Of a stretch of 64,000 bases of DNA, positions 51,748 through 60,558 are shown piece by piece. Origin of the DNA: CAYVMD01 sp964452465 (GTDB taxonomy: Bacteria; Armatimonadota; JACIXR01); assembly GCA_964452465.1 (NCBI GenBank), contig CAYVMD010000002.1, positions 45,141 through 109,140 on the forward strand, read 5' to 3'. The translations under genes and the position numbers were made by a program. A model generated the notes under the pieces. The model saw nothing but the letters and a program-made list of their open reading frames with translations, was not told the origin of the DNA and made no database searches. Position 1 is the first letter of the stretch. Every line of letters begins with the position of its first letter.

Positions 51748-54402
51748 ATGAACAAGGTGGTTTTGGATCAATTCACTGGATTCGTCCTGCTCTTCCTGTT
51801 GCTCCTCTCCTCCATGCGCCTTGTCTCCTCCGCCACTCAAGCCCGCTATTATGCACACGAGGCGGTCCACGATAAGTTCGGTGTCATTGCGCCCTGGTAT
51901 ACAGGGTTGAACGGACAATGTGATTTGCGGGTGCGCATCGCGGCGGAGACGTTGAAGCGCTTCCCTTGGACGGATAAGGCTAACGCCGTGGAGGCTTACC
52001 CCCACTATGTCTTCACCAGCCTCTGGAGCATCGATTCGCAGGGCAATATTACGCCGCAGCATCCCGGCGATTGGATGAACGGTGACCTGGGGCAGAGAGC
52101 CACCAATGTTTTGATCGGCTTCAGCGATTACTACCGTTATACAGGTGACCCCTCCGCCATTGCTCACATCACCTATATGGCGGACTACATCGTGAACCAC
52201 TGTCTCACTCCCCCTGACCATCCCTGGCCGAATTTTTTCATTAGCGTGCCTGTGAAGGGCAAAGCCTATTGGAAGTGCGACCCTCATGGGATGATCCAGC
52301 TCGACCTTTGTGCCTCTGTGGGATATGGTCTCCTTCGTGCCTATCAGGTCACAGGTAATAAGCGTTGGTTCGAGGTGGCGAAGCATTGGGGCGATGTGTT
52401 CGCCGAAAAGTGCAACTACGAGCCCGACGCAGATCCTTGGGGGCGTTATGCCAATCCTGAGGATGCTCCTTGGGAGGACAACAAGTTGACCGGTAGCGTA
52501 GCACTTATCCTCGAGTTCCTCGACGAATTGATCCGATTGGGATACACGGGTGAGAACAACAGCATTGTGAAGGCACGGGATGCAGGGAGGAGATACTTGA
52601 GGGACAAATTGCTTCCCCTTTGGTGGGTTGATGATACCTGGGGGAGATACTTCTGGGATTGGGTGAACCCCACCCAAAACTGCTTAACCACCCCCGATGC
52701 CTGTAGATATATTCTCCAGAACAAGGACTACTTCCCCAACTGGCGAAACGATGTGCGAAATATACTAACCCTCTTCCTCAACCGTAGTAGCGTCAATCCC
52801 GATTCGAGGGGTGATGTCTACAGCGGAGCGTGGGCGTTTCCCGAATCCAGCTCCTGTTGTGGACGTTCCCTTTGGTATGCCCCCCTCTGTGTGGCGCCGA
52901 CCTTGGCGCGATACGGCGTGGAAGCAAATGATCCCTGGGCGCGCGAGTTGGCTTACAGGATGATGGTCCTGCAGACTTACGATATCCACGAGACGGGCTT
53001 GTCGGAGGATAACATCGATGGCGGGGTCATCGTCAACCACGGTTGGCTCAACATTGCCCATCCTCTCCCCCTTCGGTTTGTGCTCTCCGCCATCGCCTGG
53101 CTCCCGGAGGAGCTGGGCGCGAGTCGCGAGAACCATATCGTTCGCTCCACCGCGGTCGTGAACTATGTCGTCTATGGGAAGGGTAGAATAGAGTATTCCA
53201 CCTTCGATGCCCCCACCGGGACCATAGATGTGTTGCGCCTTGCATTCGTGCCCAAATCGGTGATGGCAGATGGTCGTCCGCTTAAACTTCGGCGCGATTT
53301 AACAAGCAACGGATATACACTTAAGCGCCTGCCCAATGGGGACGCCATCGTCTCCATCAGGCACGATGGCGCCAGGCGCATCGTGGTCGTAGGGGATGAT
53401 CCTCAACAGATTATAGAGGGCGATGCCCTCGTTTTTCAGGGGGATTGGAGGAAGGGACCCAAGGGCACATGGGTTGCAGAATCGGCAGGAGCGAGCGTAA
53501 CCGTCAACTTCGAGGGGAATCAGGTGCGCCTCATCGGTCGCGTCGACGAGTTCGGTGGGCTCGCGGATGTCTATCTGGATGGTGTTAAGCAACTGGTGCC
53601 CATCGACTGCTGGAATCCAACGGCGCGCGATCGGCAAGTCCTCTATTATAAGAACGGTCTTGAGCAAGGTCCCCATACATTAACCGTCGTTGTGAGAGGC
53701 GCTAAGAACCCCCATTCCAAGGGCACGCGGGTCTACATCGATGCGGTTCAATATTCCAACGCGGAGGGGAAATACAATTTCCCCTCGGGCACCGGTCCGA
53801 GGGAGACACAACGCATGTTATTCGGCTACATCGGTCGAGAGGATTATAAGGATTCTCAGGGCAATCTCTGGCGACCGGGGACGGAGTTCGTCATTCGCTT
53901 AGGTGCCCTCAAGGACTCGGTGGTGGAATCGTGGTGGACGACGCCCGTTCCCGACGAGATCCAGGGGACGTCGGATCCCGAACTATATCGCTATGGAGTG
54001 CATGGTAAGGAGTTTTGGGTGAATGTGACCGTGGCTCCGGTGAGAAAGTATTATGTGCGCCTCAAATTCTGTGCCACCCGAGGGATCGACACGAGGAAGA
54101 ATGCCTTCAGCATTTACATCAACGACCAACTTGTCGTGAAGAACCTCGATGTGGCTGGAACAGCAGGCGGTCCCAACCGGGCGGTGGATCTTGTGTTCAA
54201 CGATATCACTCCTCGCCGTGGCATAATCCAAATCCGCTTCAGCGGTGCCCTCGTTCAGGAGGGCGATACGCTCACCCAGGGCGAGGCGTTCGTTCAAGCC
54301 ATAGAGGTTGGACCGGGCTATGGCGGGGAGGGAGCGGTGCCCGTCACCTTAGAAGCTCCCAAAACCTCACAGGTTCCTGGTGGCTCAGGGCTGAAGGAAT
54401 AG
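51748..54402 (+). CDS. Secreted (alpha/alpha)6-type glycosidase-like protein with malectin-like tail
   Basis: 884 residues. Signal peptide with FVLLFLLLLSSMRLVSS. Residues about 35-460 are helical-hairpin repeats in the style of (alpha/alpha)6-barrel hydrolases or lyases (YYRYTGDPSAIAHITYMADYIV, LRAYQVTGNKRWFEVAKHWGDVFAEK). A small beta domain follows. Residues about 565-670 are a jelly roll (ASVTVNFEGNQVRLIGRVDEFGG). A malectin-like domain at 690-860 (YYVRLKFCATRG ... FSIYINDQLVVKNLDVAG) ends it. AAGGAGG ribosome site. No clear catalytic pair assigned. It converges with the FGGY kinase, overlapping it by 18 bases. Confidence 0.75.
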   Translation: MNKVVLDQFTGFVLLFLLLLSSMRLVSSATQARYYAHEAVHDKFGVIAPWYTGLNGQCDLRVRIAAETLKRFPWTDKANAVEAYPHYVFTSLWSIDSQGNITPQHPGDWMNGDLGQRATNVLIGFSDYYRYTGDPSAIAHITYMADYIVNHCLTPPDHPWPNFFISVPVKGKAYWKCDPHGMIQLDLCASVGYGLLRAYQVTGNKRWFEVAKHWGDVFAEKCNYEPDADPWGRYANPEDAPWEDNKLTGSVALILEFLDELIRLGYTGENNSIVKARDAGRRYLRDKLLPLWWVDDTWGRYFWDWVNPTQNCLTTPDACRYILQNKDYFPNWRNDVRNILTLFLNRSSVNPDSRGDVYSGAWAFPESSSCCGRSLWYAPLCVAPTLARYGVEANDPWARELAYRMMVLQTYDIHETGLSEDNIDGGVIVNHGWLNIAHPLPLRFVLSAIAWLPEELGASRENHIVRSTAVVNYVVYGKGRIEYSTFDAPTGTIDVLRLAFVPKSVMADGRPLKLRRDLTSNGYTLKRLPNGDAIVSIRHDGARRIVVVGDDPQQIIEGDALVFQGDWRKGPKGTWVAESAGASVTVNFEGNQVRLIGRVDEFGGLADVYLDGVKQLVPIDCWNPTARDRQVLYYKNGLEQGPHTLTVVVRGAKNPHSKGTRVYIDAVQYSNAEGKYNFPSGTGPRETQRMLFGYIGREDYKDSQGNLWRPGTEFVIRLGALKDSVVESWWTTPVPDEIQGTSDPELYRYGVHGKEFWVNVTVAPVRKYYVRLKFCATRGIDTRKNAFSIYINDQLVVKNLDVAGTAGGPNRAVDLVFNDITPRRGIIQIRFSGALVQEGDTLTQGEAFVQAIEVGPGYGGEGAVPVTLEAPKTSQVPGGSGLKE

Positions 54403-55797
54403 ATAGGTCCTATATCTTCCTTCCAAAGCCTCCTGCCATTCCTCGACGGGCTCCATCTCCTCGCTTCGGAGTTTCGCTACTCCCTTCCAACCCATCGCTT
54501 TTCCTGCCAGGAGGGCGGAGCCGAGCGCCGGCGCTTCCGTCATCCTGAGATGTTTAACCCTTCTCCCCAACAAGTTCGTCAGGAGAAGGCGCCAGATTTT
54601 ATTCCTCACCCCTCCTCCAAAGATTATCACCTCCTTCCTTTCCCCTGCTAACTCCCCCAGCACTTCCACATTTCTCCTTATCTCGAAGGAAACCCCTTCG
54701 AGCACCGCGTATAGAAGGTCTTCCCTTCCGGTGGAAAGGGATAAGTTGTGGAAGCTCCCCCTTGCCTCCTTATCCCAAAGGGGCGAGGAGGCACCGGTGA
54801 GATGGGGAAGGAAGAAGGGTAGGGAGGAGAGGTGTTGAGGTTTCGGTTCATAATCCCTTAAGCCCCTTCCCAGGATTCTCTTCATCCAGTCGTAGGAAGC
54901 ACCCGCGGTGGCGACCACCCCTTCCAAAACCCATTCCCCGGGGGAGATATAGGGGAAGAGGGGGATTCTCATCTTATGATCTAGGAGGGGTCTTGACACA
55001 AGGGTGCTTATCGCGGAGGCAGTGCCCAGGGAAATCGCTATCCCCTCCTCGTTCAGTCCCGCCCCGAAATCGGCGCACTTTTGATCCTGCCCTGCTACCA
55101 CGATGCGCACTTTCTCTCCCAGCCCCAACTCCCTCGCTATCTCTCCCCTCACATATCCCACCACCTCCCCCGCCCACCTAAGGGAGGGGAATTTCCCCTT
55201 TGGAAGGTCGAACGCCTCCAGGAGCCTTTCGCTCCAGCGATTTTCCCTCACATCGTATAAAAGGCTCCCCCCTGCAAGGGTATGGTCGGTAACCACCTCC
55301 CCGCTCAACTTCATCATTATGAAATCCGCCACCATGAGGAACTTCCATGCTTTCTCATAGATCTCCCTTTTATTGCTCCTCAGCCAAAGAAGTTTGGGCA
55401 GGAGGTAATAGGCTTCTAGCCTTTTTCCCGTCAGGAGGAATATCTCCTCATCGCTGAACCTCCCCCGCACTATCTCCAACTCCTTAACCGCCCGTGTGTC
55501 TAGCCAGGAAATGGCGTTGGAGAGAGGTTTGCCTTCCCCGTTAACCGGGAGGAAGGTTATCCCTTGGGAGGTGACCCCCAAGCTCAAAACCTCTTCTTTG
55601 TCCACCCCTTCCATCAGGACCCGCACCGTCTGCTTCACTCCCTCCCAGAGATCCTTCCCTGCTTGTTCTATGCCCTCGGGGGAGCGAATGAGGGGGTAGG
55701 GTGCGGATGCTATCCTGAGGATCTCTCCCCTCTCATCAAGAAGCACCCCTTTGCAACTGCTCGTCCCTACATCTATGCCGATGAACTTAGCCCTCAC
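54385..55797 (-). CDS. FGGY-family carbohydrate kinase (xylulokinase-like)
   Basis: 470 residues from a GTG (55797) giving VRAKFIGIDVGTSSCKG, the usual start; upstream codons belong to the creatininase frame. It phosphorylates a sugar or sugar acid with ATP. N-terminal phosphate-1 motif GIDVGTSS, substrate segment LGVTSQGITFLPVN with SWLDTRA, the catalytic Asp region GQDQKCADFG, and FGGGVRNKIW near the C-terminus. The xylulokinase-type SGQMHG is replaced by TSQGIT, so the substrate may not be xylulose. Last gene of the five-gene operon, overlapping the creatininase gene by 11 bases. Confidence 0.9.
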   Translation of the reverse strand: MRAKFIGIDVGTSSCKGVLLDERGEILRIASAPYPLIRSPEGIEQAGKDLWEGVKQTVRVLMEGVDKEEVLSLGVTSQGITFLPVNGEGKPLSNAISWLDTRAVKELEIVRGRFSDEEIFLLTGKRLEAYYLLPKLLWLRSNKREIYEKAWKFLMVADFIMMKLSGEVVTDHTLAGGSLLYDVRENRWSERLLEAFDLPKGKFPSLRWAGEVVGYVRGEIARELGLGEKVRIVVAGQDQKCADFGAGLNEEGIAISLGTASAISTLVSRPLLDHKMRIPLFPYISPGEWVLEGVVATAGASYDWMKRILGRGLRDYEPKPQHLSSLPFFLPHLTGASSPLWDKEARGSFHNLSLSTGREDLLYAVLEGVSFEIRRNVEVLGELAGERKEVIIFGGGVRNKIWRLLLTNLLGRRVKHLRMTEAPALGSALLAGKAMGWKGVAKLRSEEMEPVEEWQEALEGRYRTYLFLQP

Positions 55798-56581
55798 GCT
55801 CGTGGTGATAGAATTCCCGCAGAAATTGACAGATCTTCTCCACCGCTTCCTCGTAGACTGCCTTCCCCGTTTCCTCGCTCGCATACGTGGGATCGCCGTA
55901 GATCCCCGTCTTGCTCTTTTGGATCCCCCAGGTCGACCAGAACACCCCCCTGCTGGGAGCGAAGTTATCCCCGGGTATGAATTCGGAGTGATATCGCATT
56001 ATATCCTCGGAAGTGAACTCCTCCCTTTTTACTCTCTGTTTGAAGAATAGCATGAGGGAGGTCTCCCATTCCCCTCCGTGGATGCTTCCTCCCAGGGGTG
56101 ATTTCCTTATCTTTCTATATACTTCCGCGCTAACGCTAGCGGGGCTTATGCTGGCAGGATATATCCCCCACTTATCCCCTACTATCCTCAATGCTACTTC
56201 TATTATTCCCCTATGATGTCCATGCCCATCCAGGATGGCTATCTTCTTAAAGCCCATCTCTATCAGGGAGGAGAGCAAATCCACCAGGAGTTCTATAAGG
56301 ATCTGCGGTCTTATGCTGATAGTGCCTGTCCATCTCTGCATCTCCCGTGCGGAGTAACCCGTCCACAGGGTGGGGAGGACGAGGACGGGGATTTCGTCCT
56401 TCAACCTTTCCGCTACCCCCTTTGCTATCTCGGTAACGATCACGCTATCGGTGGAGACGGGAAGATGCCTTCCGTGCTCCTCAATGGTGCCGATGGGTAG
56501 GATGAGGAGGGCGTTTTCCCTCACTGCCTCCTCCAATTCTGGCGAGGTCTTGTCGGTAAAATAGAAGGTTTCCTCCCTCAT
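55787..56581 (-). CDS. Creatininase-family metal amidohydrolase
   Basis: 264 residues. Metal ligands: ILPIGTIEEHGRHLPVSTDS (Glu, His, Asp), LDGHGHHRG and GGEWETSLML. The family opens cyclic amides or deformylates amines; members include creatininase, FAPy deformylases and cofactor-processing enzymes. Placed between a sugar-isomerase-like cupin and a sugar kinase, overlapping both (4 and 11 bases), so an action on an amino or lactam sugar is a reasonable guess only. Confidence 0.9.
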   Translation of the reverse strand: MREETFYFTDKTSPELEEAVRENALLILPIGTIEEHGRHLPVSTDSVIVTEIAKGVAERLKDEIPVLVLPTLWTGYSAREMQRWTGTISIRPQILIELLVDLLSSLIEMGFKKIAILDGHGHHRGIIEVALRIVGDKWGIYPASISPASVSAEVYRKIRKSPLGGSIHGGEWETSLMLFFKQRVKREEFTSEDIMRYHSEFIPGDNFAPSRGVFWSTWGIQKSKTGIYGDPTYASEETGKAVYEEAVEKICQFLREFYHHEREG

Positions 56582-57054
56582 AGCACACCTATCCTTTCAT
56601 CCTCGAATATGCTATCTTCGGGCAGACTGGGTAGGGAGACCTCCAGGATCAAGGCAGGTCCTTCCTCCGCCTTGAAGGAATGCATCATGCCTTCCTTCAT
56701 GACCAGAACATCTCCTTCCTGCAGGAGATGCTCCCTATCAGTCTTCATCCTCACCTTCCCCTTTACAACGAAGAAAGTCTCGTGCTTGATCCTGTGATAG
56801 TGGGCAGGGCAGGTCTGCCCTTCGTAGAGGAAAAGGAACTTCCCGCAGTATCCCTTTTCTCTTTCGTTCGCTACCCAGAACTCCACTAAGCCGATTTTAT
56901 AGAAGTCGCCCAAGCCGAAATCCAACACGAGGACGGTTTCCTCGGGCATTTTTAATCCCCATTCGGCGATTTGCCTCTTCACCTCGGCCAAAATCTCCTC
57001 CCGCGCCTTCTCCAATTCCTTTCCCTTCGTCCAATCGATCCTCAAATTCCTCAC
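56578..57054 (-). CDS. Cupin resembling D-lyxose ketol-isomerases
   Basis: 158 residues. Single cupin with metal site CPAHYHRIKHETFFVVKG and second motif EGDVLVMKEGMMHSF. The N-terminal helical part (KELEKAREEILAEVKRQIAEWGLK) and the KxFLFLYEGQTCPAHYH pattern resemble sugar isomerase cupins acting on D-lyxose or D-mannose. If so, with the FGGY kinase it could route an aldose through a ketose phosphate to the aldolase. Overlaps the mannosidase and creatininase genes by four bases each. N-acetylneuraminate- or ectoine-type cupins are the alternatives. Confidence 0.7.
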   Translation of the reverse strand: MRNLRIDWTKGKELEKAREEILAEVKRQIAEWGLKMPEETVLVLDFGLGDFYKIGLVEFWVANEREKGYCGKFLFLYEGQTCPAHYHRIKHETFFVVKGKVRMKTDREHLLQEGDVLVMKEGMMHSFKAEEGPALILEVSLPSLPEDSIFEDERIGVL

Positions 57055-59570
57055 CTCCCTATCCTCAAGGTTATGATCTTCCAGGGCTTAACGAGGAGGG
57101 ATGCTTCCTCTCCTCGCACCTCCACCTTCGGTTCCTCCATCTCTTCCCCCAGGAAGTTCACCGCTTCCACGAAGGACGGTCTGAAGGGCAGTTTAATACT
57201 GCAGAGGGTCTCCTTGCCCTCCGTTTCGTAGAACCGGAGGAAGTAGGAATCCCCCTCCTTATAGAAGGCGGTTAGAATCAGGTTTTCCGGTTGAAGGGAG
57301 AGGAAGGAATGCCAAGGGGGAAGGTAGCCTTCTCCTTTCTTCCCTTCCCTATCCCTGTAAAGCAGGGAAGGGGGGGTCCTCAATTCCATTGCCCTCCTGT
57401 AGACCTTCGCTTCCCTCCAATCCCCGGGATGAAGCAGGAGGCTCCCCGTGAAGCGATGGTAGCCAATCCCTTTCCTCTGGATGTTGATGTCCTTCTCCCA
57501 ACCCTCGCAGGTGAGAATGCTGTTTATGAGGATATGATAGACGGAGTTTTCATCGAAGTTAAAGATGTAATACCTATCGCCATCGTGATTTATGTAGGCT
57601 ATGCCCTTCTCGCCATCGCTCCAATCCAGGAAGGATTTGGCGTAGAAGTTTCCCTTCCTCCATCTCTCTATATTCCCTCCGTCCCCTTCAGCTGGACCGT
57701 ATAGTTCCTTCTCCAGATCCTTTTCCTCCACGCCGAAGGGGAAGTCGCCCCATAAGCGCGCGGGGAAGGGCAAAGGAAGAAGAAAAGCGAGGAAGCCATC
57801 TTCCCCTTGCCATTCCACCTCCGTCTCGAATTCGATCCTCGTCTCCCCCTCATATAACCTCACCCTTTGCCTCACGGGATGGCTCCCTATCCTGCCTTCT
57901 CGCAGGAGGCTTCGCCTTAAGGGACCCCCTTCGGTGATCTTACATTTCTCCCATTGCGGTTTCAACTCCTCCAATATCTCTCCCATATGGAGCTCCGCCC
58001 TCACATCCACTCGACAGAGCCTCAAACTGCCAAACCCTTCCTGGCTTTGGTAGATCCTCCGCGTTTTCTTCTCCTCGATTTTTGTCAATTCCCCCTCTTG
58101 GAAGGTCAGTCGAAGAGAAGAATTCTCAAGGATATTCTCCTCCTGAGCTTGGGCGGTGGGAGGAGCTCCCTCTTGCTTCACTCTTAGGGCATTGCAGCCC
58201 ATGGGGGGGAGGGGCACTTTAGCCAATAACTCCACTTCCCAGCCCTCCAAGCCCACTTCCTTTAGGATCTGGAAGGGAACCTCCCTGCCTCTTCCATCCA
58301 GGAGGGACAGGCGTTCGGGCACCTTGGTGGGAAAGGAAAGGAGCACTTTAACCCATGCTTCCCTCTCATAGGGCAGGGGATTGAAGACGATGATCGATTC
58401 ATCCCTCCCCTCCCTTTGGATCCGGGAGGCTATCTCCCTCTGTGCCTTTGCCTTTATATCCTCCCCTTGCCAAAGGGTTTGGAGGGCAATCTTATATAGG
58501 GCATCGAAGTCTTCTTGGAACAGCCATTGGGTGGCGTGGGCGGAGAAATTGAGGAGGTTTTCCCAAAGGGTGGGAAACTCCTCGGGATATTCTCCGCCCC
58601 ATAGGCTGCTAAAACTGCTCCACTTCTCCGCCTCCGTTAGAGCTCTATCAGCATCTATCCTCAATTTCCATAAGCCCTGCGAACCTCCAAAGGCAGCGTT
58701 GTAGCAGACATCGCAGGGATCCAGGGTTCCCTTAACCCTCGGAAGGGCGTATTTCTCCAATTCCCTGAAGAATTCCAGAGGGGTGGCGAACTGCATCTCG
58801 ATTTCTTCCCTCTTATTCCACTCCTCCCGAAAGGAGAGGAGATCGAGCGGTTCATCGGTATAGAGGGCTCTTAGGGGGCGGGCGTCGTCGTTGCCGTGGC
58901 TTATCCAGACGAGACCAGTGGGGGAGAAGCGCGAACGATATTCTATCGTCCCCTCCCAAATCTTCTTAACTTCATCCCACCTTTCTCGGAAATCATCTGG
59001 GACATACCCCTTGAAGCAGAGCCCACCATAGCAAGCCCTATGGGCTATCACCTCTGAGCCATCCAAGCCCTCCCAGATGAACTCATAGGGGATCTTCTTA
59101 TGGTTGAGGGCTACCTCGGGTCGCCAGAAGATAAAGTAACGATAGCCGGCGAGGGATAGCACTTGGGGCATCTGGGGATGCCCCACGGCGACATCCACGA
59201 TGTCGCCGTGGAGGGAGAGATCCGCATTGGGGAACAGCTCCCTGAACTTCTTCTTTCCTATCACCAAGTTGCGGATGAAAGTTTCCTCGTTGGTCATGTT
59301 CGGTCTTATGTTGGCGAAGGCTCCGCAGACGGCGATCTTGCCCTCGTCTATACTTTGTCTCAGCTCCTCCAGCCTATGGGGGGAACGCTTCAAGAAGGGG
59401 GTGAGTTGGCAGAGGTAGTTATCCATGTACCAACGGAATTCCGGATGCTTTTTTAGGAGGTCCAGGACCTCGTTGAAGACGAGATCATAACGGCGCTCAT
59501 GCCAGAGGCGGGTATGCGTCCAGGCCCAATCGCAGTGGCAGTAGGGGATGATGAAGATCCTTTTTACCAT
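57051..59570 (-). CDS. GH38 alpha-mannosidase
   Basis: 839 residues, retaining zinc-dependent alpha-mannosidase. The opening IIPYCHCDWAWTHTRLWHERR holds the His and Asp zinc ligands. LSLHGDIVDVAVGHPQMPQVL carries the nucleophile Asp region. WISHGNDDARP provides a further zinc His. Beta-sandwich C-terminal domains follow. No signal peptide, so it acts in the cytoplasm on imported oligosaccharide. It overlaps the aldolase gene by seven bases and the cupin gene by four. Confidence 0.92.
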   Translation of the reverse strand: MVKRIFIIPYCHCDWAWTHTRLWHERRYDLVFNEVLDLLKKHPEFRWYMDNYLCQLTPFLKRSPHRLEELRQSIDEGKIAVCGAFANIRPNMTNEETFIRNLVIGKKKFRELFPNADLSLHGDIVDVAVGHPQMPQVLSLAGYRYFIFWRPEVALNHKKIPYEFIWEGLDGSEVIAHRACYGGLCFKGYVPDDFRERWDEVKKIWEGTIEYRSRFSPTGLVWISHGNDDARPLRALYTDEPLDLLSFREEWNKREEIEMQFATPLEFFRELEKYALPRVKGTLDPCDVCYNAAFGGSQGLWKLRIDADRALTEAEKWSSFSSLWGGEYPEEFPTLWENLLNFSAHATQWLFQEDFDALYKIALQTLWQGEDIKAKAQREIASRIQREGRDESIIVFNPLPYEREAWVKVLLSFPTKVPERLSLLDGRGREVPFQILKEVGLEGWEVELLAKVPLPPMGCNALRVKQEGAPPTAQAQEENILENSSLRLTFQEGELTKIEEKKTRRIYQSQEGFGSLRLCRVDVRAELHMGEILEELKPQWEKCKITEGGPLRRSLLREGRIGSHPVRQRVRLYEGETRIEFETEVEWQGEDGFLAFLLPLPFPARLWGDFPFGVEEKDLEKELYGPAEGDGGNIERWRKGNFYAKSFLDWSDGEKGIAYINHDGDRYYIFNFDENSVYHILINSILTCEGWEKDINIQRKGIGYHRFTGSLLLHPGDWREAKVYRRAMELRTPPSLLYRDREGKKGEGYLPPWHSFLSLQPENLILTAFYKEGDSYFLRFYETEGKETLCSIKLPFRPSFVEAVNFLGEEMEEPKVEVRGEEASLLVKPWKIITLRIGR

Positions 59571-60427
59571 TTCAACTCCCTCCTTGCCTCCTCCACGGAT
59601 GCGTCGTCATGAACTATTCGGCAGATTGCTCGCGTCAATGCGGAGGGCTCGGGATAAGCCCAGACATTCCTGCCCACCGACACCCCTTTCGCTCCGCAAT
59701 CCATTGCCTCCCTGATGAATTTGAGGAAGACATCCACATCCCTCGAGGAGGGACCGCCTAAAACGACATAGGGGGCGGGGCAGTAGGCTATCACCTCCTT
59801 GAAGGTTTCGAGATCACCAGTGTAGTAGCCCTTCACTATATCGGCGCCCAATTCCACCGCTACCCTGGCGCTGAACTTTACTATCTCAGGATCGCTCGGC
59901 CATCTCCTATCCGCCCTCGCCTTGAACTGGTGCTCGAGTAGTTCTGCGGGGATCATCTCGGTGAGCATCGGCATCCCCCATCTTTCACAGGATTTGTTAA
60001 CCATGCCTATTTTGTGGGAGAGTTGCGCCTCTCTTGGGACGCCGATAACTCCGAATGTCGCCACCGCATCCGCTCCCATCCTCAAGGCCCCCTCCACGCT
60101 GAAGATCAATTCATCGTTTGTGAGGTCTGGTCCTATGGAGGTGGCAGTGCCATCTATCCTGAGCACCAAACCTATCCTCCCTGCGATCTCATCCTGGAGG
60201 TACCTCGCTATCCCAGGCGTGAGGAGAACTGCATCCGCTCCCCCCTCTATTATTTCCCTCACCACCTTCTTGGGATCCTCTATCTCCTTCATCGGCTCCA
60301 CACAGATTCCGTGGTCCAAGGTCACCAGCACCATCCTACCGCTCTTTTTGTTGAGGAGACGTGCCATCCGCAACTTTTTGCCCATGCTCATGGTTGAAAC
60401 CCTCCTTGTCAAGTTCTCGTGAGCCAT
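59564..60427 (-). CDS. Class I aldolase, DhnA/LsrF (DeoC/FbaB) family
   Basis: 287 residues, Schiff-base aldolase. VLVTLDHGICVEPM and the lysine in ADIVKGYYTGD match the active-site strands; VVLGGPSSRD and GVSVGRNVW bind phosphate. Relatives cleave fructose 1,6-bisphosphate or act on AI-2-derived or 2-amino-3,7-dideoxy sugars. First gene of the five-gene overlapping operon, so cleavage of the kinase product is a fair inference. An ATG at residue 13 or 15 is a possible alternative start. Confidence 0.88.
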   Translation of the reverse strand: MAHENLTRRVSTMSMGKKLRMARLLNKKSGRMVLVTLDHGICVEPMKEIEDPKKVVREIIEGGADAVLLTPGIARYLQDEIAGRIGLVLRIDGTATSIGPDLTNDELIFSVEGALRMGADAVATFGVIGVPREAQLSHKIGMVNKSCERWGMPMLTEMIPAELLEHQFKARADRRWPSDPEIVKFSARVAVELGADIVKGYYTGDLETFKEVIAYCPAPYVVLGGPSSRDVDVFLKFIREAMDCGAKGVSVGRNVWAYPEPSALTRAICRIVHDDASVEEARRELKW

Positions 60428-60558
60428 CTACTTGGCTTTGCCTAATGATACCACACCCACCGCCCCCCTGGTAAAGGGGATGGGAGGTTAGATCTTGGGG
60501 AAATTAGGGATAACTGTGCCTTTCCTATCAGACGAGCAGTTTATTATAAACCCCGGGT

